A stretch of DNA of 64,000 nucleotides from NCBI RefSeq assembly GCF_900090285.1, contig NZ_LT607754.1, forward strand, positions 1,488,001-1,552,000. Direction: 5' to 3'. The stretch comes from Micromonospora inositola (GTDB lineage Bacteria; Actinomycetota; Actinomycetes; Mycobacteriales; Micromonosporaceae). The position numbers were made by a program, and so were the translations under genes. Every line of letters begins with the position of its first letter. Within the stretch, counting starts at the first letter, position 1. Under the pieces are notes generated by a model that saw nothing but the letters and a program-made list of their open reading frames with translations, was not told the DNA's origin and ran no database searches. Positions 59,376-64,000 of this stretch are shown here, one piece after another.

Positions 59376-60554
59376 ATGACCGACACCATGCTCGACCCCG
59401 CACCTCCCGCGCCCCGGCGGACCGTCCGGGCCAGCGCGGGCGCCATCGCCACCACGATCGCCTGCGTGCTGCCCGTCTTCCTGGTCGGCGGCCTCGCCGT
59501 GCAGCTGGGTCACGACCTCCACTTCTCCCCCGCCGGGCTGGGCCTCGCCGTCTCGGTCTACTTCGGGATCAGCGCGCTCGCCTCGGTTCCCTCCGGGGCG
59601 CTGGTCGAGCGGTACGGCCCGGCCGTGGTGGCCCGCGCCGGCATCCTGCTCTCCGCCGGCTCGCTGCTGGCCGTGGCGGCGCTGGCGCGGTCGTACCCGG
59701 TGCTGGTCGCACTGCTCGGGCTCAGCGCCGCCGCGAACGCCCTCGGCCAACTCGCCAGCAACGCCGCGCTGGCCCGGCACGTTCCGGCGCACCGGCAGGG
59801 GCTGTCGTTCGGGGTGAAGCAGGCCGCGATCCCGGTCTCCACGCTGCTGGCCGGCGCGGCGGTGCCGACCATCGCGCTGACCGCCGGCTGGCGCTGGGCG
59901 TTCGTGGCGGCGGCCGGGGCGGCGCTTGCCGCGCTGCCGGCCGTACCCCCGCAGGAGGGCGACCGGACCGCGCCCTCCGCCGCCACCCGCGCCGGCCGGG
60001 CGACGTGGGCACTGGTGGTGGTCGGCCTGGCGGCGACCCTCGCGGCGGCGGCGGCCAACGCCCTGGGCACCTTCGTGGTGGACTCCTCGGTCGGCCGCGG
60101 GCTGTCGCCCGGCCTGGCCGGTCTCACCCTGACCCTGGGCAGCGCCGTGTGCGTGGCGGCCCGGGTGGGCGCGGGCTGGCTGGCCGACCGCCGGGCCAGC
60201 GGGCACGTCGCCCTGATCGCCGGGATGCTGGTGGTCGGCGCCGGCGGGCTGGGCCTGCTCGCGCTGGCCGGCCCGGCGCCGCTGGTCGCCGGCGTGGTGC
60301 TCGGCTTCGGCCTCGGCTGGGCCTGGCCCGGGCTGATGAACTTCGCGGTGGTCAAGCTGCACCCGCGGGCCCCGGCCGCCGCCACCTCGATCACCCAGAC
60401 CGGGGTGTACGCCGGCGGTTGCCTCGGCCCGCTCGCCCTCGGCACCGTCGCCGCCCACCTGGGCTACCCGGCGATGTGGGGGTCCGCGGCCGTCGCGATG
60501 CTCCTGGCCGCGACCCTCATGCTCACCGGCAGCCGCCTGCTCACCCACCCCTGA
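59376..60554 (+). CDS. MFS permease (CynX/NimT-like)
   Basis: A 392-residue protein with twelve predicted helices and the MFS loop motif GALVERYGPAVVARAG between helices 2 and 3, repeated in the second half as GWLADRRASGHVAL. LSFGVKQAAIPVSTLLAGAAVP resembles the CynX-type family of small organic-anion exporters or importers. Substrate unknown. Probably controlled by the divergent IclR regulator. Confidence 0.87.
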   Translation: MTDTMLDPAPPAPRRTVRASAGAIATTIACVLPVFLVGGLAVQLGHDLHFSPAGLGLAVSVYFGISALASVPSGALVERYGPAVVARAGILLSAGSLLAVAALARSYPVLVALLGLSAAANALGQLASNAALARHVPAHRQGLSFGVKQAAIPVSTLLAGAAVPTIALTAGWRWAFVAAAGAALAALPAVPPQEGDRTAPSAATRAGRATWALVVVGLAATLAAAAANALGTFVVDSSVGRGLSPGLAGLTLTLGSAVCVAARVGAGWLADRRASGHVALIAGMLVVGAGGLGLLALAGPAPLVAGVVLGFGLGWAWPGLMNFAVVKLHPRAPAAATSITQTGVYAGGCLGPLALGTVAAHLGYPAMWGSAAVAMLLAATLMLTGSRLLTHP

Positions 60555-60597
60555 CGCCCCCGCCCGGCCCGGCAGGGGCGGCGCGGGGAGGGGCGGG

Positions 60598-61683
60598 TCA
60601 GCTGGTGCGGTCGGCGATGTAGTCGCAGAGGGATTCGAGGGCGCGGCGGGCCGGGCCCTCGGGGAGGGGGGCGAGCCGGTTCCGGGCGTCCTCGGCGTAG
60701 CTGCGGACGGTCTCTCTCGCGCGCTTGAGCGCCGGGGACTCGCGGAGCAGGCCGAGGGCCTCGGCGTGCAGCGCGTCGTCGACCAGCGGGCCGGTGGCCA
60801 GGATCTCCCGGAGCCGGACCGAGGCGGCGTCCGAGTCGTCCGAGGCGAGCGCGTAGAGCACCGGCAGGGTCGGTACGCCCTCGCGCAGGTCGGTGCCGGG
60901 CGTCTTGCCGGACTGGGTCGACTCGGAGGCGATGTCGAGCAGGTCGTCGGAGAGCTGGAAGGCCACCCCGATCGTCTCGCCGTACCCGGCCAGGGCCTCG
61001 ATGTGCTCGCGGGACGCCCCGCCGAACATGCCGCCGAAGCGGGCCGAGGTGGCGATCAGCGAACCGGTCTTCCCGGCGATGACGTTCAGGTAGTGGGCGA
61101 CCGGGTCCTCGCCGTCCCGGGGGCCGACCGTCTCGGCGATCTGCCCGTGGACCAGCCGGGCGAAGGTGCGCGCCTGCAACCGCACCGCCTCGGGGCCCAG
61201 GTCGGCCGCCAGGTCGGCGGCCCGCGCGAAGAGGAAGTCGCCGACCAGGATCGCCACCGAGTTGGCCCAGCGCGAGTTGGCGCTCGGGGCGCCCCGGCGG
61301 ACGACCGCCTCGTCCATCACGTCGTCGTGGTACAGCGTCGCCAGGTGGGTGAGCTCCATCACCACGGCGGCCGGTACGACGTGGGGCCGCGTCGGGTCGC
61401 CGAACTGCGCGCTCAGCGCCACCAGCAGCGGGCGGAACCGCTTCCCGCCGGCCTCCATCAGATGCCGGGCGGCCTCGGTGACGAGCGGGTCCGCGCTGGC
61501 CACGCTGGCCCGCAGCGCACCCTCGACGTCCTCCAGCAGGCCCAGCACGGAAGCCTCGACGCGGGGATCGGCGAGGTGCAGGCCGAGCGCGCCGAACTGA
61601 CCCGTGCCCTCCGGACCCCGACGACCGCCGGAGCCGGTGGCACTCGAACGCTCGCCAGCCGGAATCACCACGTCTTCAACCAT
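60598..61683 (-). CDS. Polyprenyl (heptaprenyl-type) diphosphate synthase
   Basis: A 361-residue trans-prenyltransferase. The first Asp-rich motif is LYHDDVMDEAVVRRG and the second FQLSDDLLDIASES; GGKRFRPLLV and EGVPTLPVLYAL are also family features. Bulky-free residues before the first motif (LATLY) suggest a long-chain product. It adds isopentenyl units to make the side chain of menaquinone. Location next to nuoN/nuoM, the quinone-using complex I, supports that job. Confidence 0.92.
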   Translation of the reverse strand: MVEDVVIPAGERSSATGSGGRRGPEGTGQFGALGLHLADPRVEASVLGLLEDVEGALRASVASADPLVTEAARHLMEAGGKRFRPLLVALSAQFGDPTRPHVVPAAVVMELTHLATLYHDDVMDEAVVRRGAPSANSRWANSVAILVGDFLFARAADLAADLGPEAVRLQARTFARLVHGQIAETVGPRDGEDPVAHYLNVIAGKTGSLIATSARFGGMFGGASREHIEALAGYGETIGVAFQLSDDLLDIASESTQSGKTPGTDLREGVPTLPVLYALASDDSDAASVRLREILATGPLVDDALHAEALGLLRESPALKRARETVRSYAEDARNRLAPLPEGPARRALESLCDYIADRTS

Positions 61684-61722
61684 GCCACACCCGTTCGACC
61701 TTCCCCGGACAGGGGGACACGG

Positions 61723-61760
61723 ACCGGGGGCCGGTACGCAACGGCGTACCGGCCCCCGGT
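61723..61760 (-). terminator. nuo operon terminator
   Basis: ACCGGGGGCCGGTACGC and GCGTACCGGCCCCCGGT make a 17-bp perfect stem around AACG, 14 bases after the nuoN stop (read on the minus strand). Confidence 0.85.
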
Positions 61761-61773
61761 GGGACGACCTCGG

Positions 61774-63327
61774 TCATCGCACGAATTCGGCGGCACCGTT
61801 GGCCAGGTCGAGCAGCTGCGCCGGCGCGACGCCCAGGACCAGGGTGGCCAGCACGCCGATCATCAGGGCCGCCGAGGTGAGCGCGCCCGGCACGGTCACC
61901 GTGGGGGTGGCCTCGCCCGGCTCGGAGAGCCACATCATCACCACGACCCGCAGGTACGGGAAGGCCAGCACCATGCTGGTCACCACGCCTGCCACGACAA
62001 GCCACGCGTTCCCGCTTGCCCACGCCGCGCCGAAGACGGCGACCTTGCTCATGAAGCCGCTGGTCAGCGGGATACCGGCGAAGGCGAGCAGGAGGAAGGT
62101 GAAGATCGCCGCGAAGAACGGCGACCGTCGGCCCAGCCCGGCCCACCGGGACAGGTGGGTCGCCTCGCCGTCCGCGTCCCGGACCAGGGTCACCACGGCG
62201 AACGCGGCGAGCACCGAGAAGCCGTACGCGACCAGGTAGAACATCGTGCCGGAGAGCCCGTCCTTGCTGGGTGCCAGCACGCCGACCAGCAGGTAACCGG
62301 CGTTCGCGATCGACGAGTAGGCCAGCAGCCGCTTGATGTCGGTCTGGGTGACCGCCAGCACCGCACCGACCAGCATGGTCAGCACCGCCACCGCGCCGAG
62401 GACGGGGGTGAAGTCCCAGGCCGCCCCGGAGAACGCGACGTGGAAGACCCGCAGCAGGGCGCCGAACGCGGCGACCTTCGTGCAGGCGGCCATGAACCCG
62501 GTCACCGGCGTCGGGGCGCCCTGGTAGACGTCCGGCGTCCAGACGTGGAACGGCGCGGCTGCCGCCTTGAAGAGCAGGCCGATGGCGAGCAGCGCCATGC
62601 CGGCGAAGAGCAGCACCGGGCTGGCCGGGGAGTCGCTGACCGCGGCATGCACGGTGGCGAAGTCGACCCCGGCCGTCCGGCCCGGGATGCCGGAGGTGAA
62701 GCCGTAGATCAGCGCCACGCCGAAGAGGAAGAACGCCGAGGCGTACGCGCCGAGCATGAAGTACTTCATCGCCGCCTCCTGGCTGAGCAGCCGCCGGCGG
62801 CGGGCCAGCGCGCAGAGCAGGTAGAGCGGCAGCGAGAAGACCTCGAGCGCGATGAACATGGTCAGCAGGTCGTTCGCCGCCACGAAGATCAGCATGCCGC
62901 CGATCGCGAAGGTGGCCAGCGGGTACACCTCGGTGGTCCCGCCGACGCCCTCGGCCTGCCGCCGGTCGTCGGACGACTCGGCGGTGACCGCGGCGTGGGC
63001 GACGAACGCCCCGCCCCGCTCGACCGAGCGCTCGCCGATGAGCAGCAGCGCCATCGCGGCGAGGATCAGGATCGCGCCCTGGAGGAAGAGCGTCGGCCCG
63101 TCCACCGCGATCGCCTGACCGGCGGTGAGCAGCCGATCGTCGGAGTTGAGGATGACCATGGTGAGCGCGCCGAGCACCGCCACCAGGGCGAGCGCGAGCT
63201 GCACCCCGTTGCGCAGGCGCCGGGGCACGAACGCCTCGACCAGGACGCCGACCAGGGCGACGCCCAGCATGATCAGGATCGGAGCGAGCGCCGCGTAGTC
63301 GATCGACGGCAACTTCAGCTCGGTCAT
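61774..63327 (-). CDS. nuoN: NADH-quinone oxidoreductase subunit N
   Basis: A 517-residue antiporter-like membrane subunit of complex I with about fourteen helices. Conserved proton-path residues occur in FIALEVFSLPLYLLCAL (Glu), AAAPFHVWTPDVYQGAPTPVTGF (Lys just before, His) and TDIKRLLAYSSIANAGYLL (Lys). The C-terminal region continues with the ordinary helices. Last gene of the nuo operon; ATG overlaps the nuoM stop (ATGA). Confidence 0.96.
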   Translation of the reverse strand: MTELKLPSIDYAALAPILIMLGVALVGVLVEAFVPRRLRNGVQLALALVAVLGALTMVILNSDDRLLTAGQAIAVDGPTLFLQGAILILAAMALLLIGERSVERGGAFVAHAAVTAESSDDRRQAEGVGGTTEVYPLATFAIGGMLIFVAANDLLTMFIALEVFSLPLYLLCALARRRRLLSQEAAMKYFMLGAYASAFFLFGVALIYGFTSGIPGRTAGVDFATVHAAVSDSPASPVLLFAGMALLAIGLLFKAAAAPFHVWTPDVYQGAPTPVTGFMAACTKVAAFGALLRVFHVAFSGAAWDFTPVLGAVAVLTMLVGAVLAVTQTDIKRLLAYSSIANAGYLLVGVLAPSKDGLSGTMFYLVAYGFSVLAAFAVVTLVRDADGEATHLSRWAGLGRRSPFFAAIFTFLLLAFAGIPLTSGFMSKVAVFGAAWASGNAWLVVAGVVTSMVLAFPYLRVVVMMWLSEPGEATPTVTVPGALTSAALMIGVLATLVLGVAPAQLLDLANGAAEFVR

Positions 63328-64000
63328 TTTGCGGCCTCCTGGACGCTGCCGACCGTCGGGGCGGGATCGGTCCGACCGACGTCCTGCATGGTCGCGCGGA
63401 CGGCGGGGTTGATGACATCGGTGACCGGCTTGGGGTAGAAGCCGAGCAGCACGATCAGCGCGATCAGCGGGGCGACCACGACCTTCTCGCGCAGGGTGAG
63501 GTCCCGGCGCATGCCCTCGACCTCGGTCAGGGCCGGGTTGAGGGTGCCCTGGGTGGTGCGCTGCACCATCCACAGCACGTACGCGGCGGCCAGGATGATG
63601 CCGAGCGTGGCGATCACCGCGACCGGCTTGTTGGTGGTGAAGGTGCCGATCAGCACCAGGAACTCGGAGACGAACGGCGCGGTGCCGGGCAGCGCCAGCG
63701 AGGCGAGGCCGGCGAAGAAGAGCACCCCGGCGAGCAGCGGGACGAGCTTGCCCGCGCCGCCGAAGTCGCTGATCAGGGCCGAGCCGCGGCGCGCGATCAG
63801 CATGCCCACCACCAGGAAGAGCAGGCCGGTGGCGAGGCCGTGGTTGAGCATGTAGAGCACCGCGCCGGTGCCGGCCTGGGTGGTGAAGGCGAAGATGCCG
63901 ACGCCGATGAAGCCGAAGTGCGCGATCGAGGTGTACGACACCAGCCGCTTCAGGTCGTTCTGGCCGACCGCCAGCAGCGCGGCGTAGATGATGCCGATCA
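63324..64000 (-). CDS. nuoM: NADH-quinone oxidoreductase subunit M (5' end outside window)
   Basis: The last ~225 codons of nuoM. The frame is open to the window edge and begins IGIIYAALLAVGQNDLKRLVSYTSIAHFGF, the conserved Lys-bearing segment. Further helices (TGAVLYMLNHGLATGLLFLV with its histidine, PLLAGVLFFAGLASLALPG) fit NuoM. Proton-pumping arm of complex I. Overlaps nuoN by four bases. Confidence 0.96.
   Translation of the reverse strand, partial: IGIIYAALLAVGQNDLKRLVSYTSIAHFGFIGVGIFAFTTQAGTGAVLYMLNHGLATGLLFLVVGMLIARRGSALISDFGGAGKLVPLLAGVLFFAGLASLALPGTAPFVSEFLVLIGTFTTNKPVAVIATLGIILAAAYVLWMVQRTTQGTLNPALTEVEGMRRDLTLREKVVVAPLIALIVLLGFYPKPVTDVINPAVRATMQDVGRTDPAPTVGSVQEAAK

Overview
The window is very GC-rich DNA with frequent GTG and TTG starts, GGAGG-type ribosome sites and many 1-4 base stop/start overlaps. 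It is a chromosomal segment of an actinomycete, most likely Micromonosporaceae (Micromonospora/Salinispora-like); this placement rests on protein character and gene order from memory, not on a database search.

Layout. (1) 1-7.9 kb: 5'-truncated holB, an MFS-thymidylate kinase fusion, a PLP fold-III enzyme, a TetR regulator divergent from a lactone oxidase, and a CapA-like protein. (2) 8.0-24.9 kb: a conserved actinobacterial backbone: topA, an unknown gene, a lipoprotein, the membrane pyrophosphatase hppA, the bldG anti-anti-sigma/anti-sigma pair, a divergent DUF1998 helicase, a LURP-one protein, and a seven-gene tad/Flp pilus operon read leftward (ssd/cpaE-like, tadA, tadB, tadC, DUF4244 pilin, tadE, Rv3654c-like). 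The order matches what I recall of M. tuberculosis Rv3644c-Rv3660c and S. coelicolor SCO3543-SCO3557. (3) 25.1-31.0 kb: an accessory island between the ssd-like gene and the HAD-IB gene, which are neighbours in M. tuberculosis. It holds two methyltransferases, an LtrA-family membrane protein flanked by 52-bp inverted repeats resembling IS ends, a sulfotransferase, gene fragments and a truncated tyrosine integrase. (4) 31.4-35.3 kb: the backbone resumes with a HAD-IB phosphatase, a degenerate Fic-fold protein and acs, the last preceded by a translationally coupled 27-codon ORF. (5) 35.8-44.0 kb: three tandem secreted M6 metalloproteases, each with its own promoter region and terminator. (6) 44.1-52.8 kb: a hydrolase-fold protein without a nucleophile, then a partial type VII secretion locus (coupled small protein, very large SseB-domain protein with a Pro/Thr/Ser-rich repeat linker, mycosin, two WXG100 proteins, EccE) lacking eccB/C/D within the window. 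(7) 52.9-64 kb: holin-like membrane protein, GNAT and RarD pair, ECF sigma/anti-sigma pair divergent from a Tat-exported PhoX-type phosphatase with a PHO-box-like direct repeat, IclR regulator divergent from an MFS permease, a polyprenyl diphosphate synthase, nuoN and partial nuoM.

How the parts fit: the tad genes encode ATPase, inner-membrane platform and pilins of one export machine. BldG and its coupled kinase form a partner-switching pair. The polyprenyl synthase probably makes the quinone side chain used by the neighbouring complex I. The most unusual items are the repeat-flanked ltrA cassette inside the island, two genes whose best-placed initiation codon is ATC, the SseB-domain/type VII locus with its coupled small gene, the PHO-like box before phoX, and two enzyme folds that have lost key catalytic residues.
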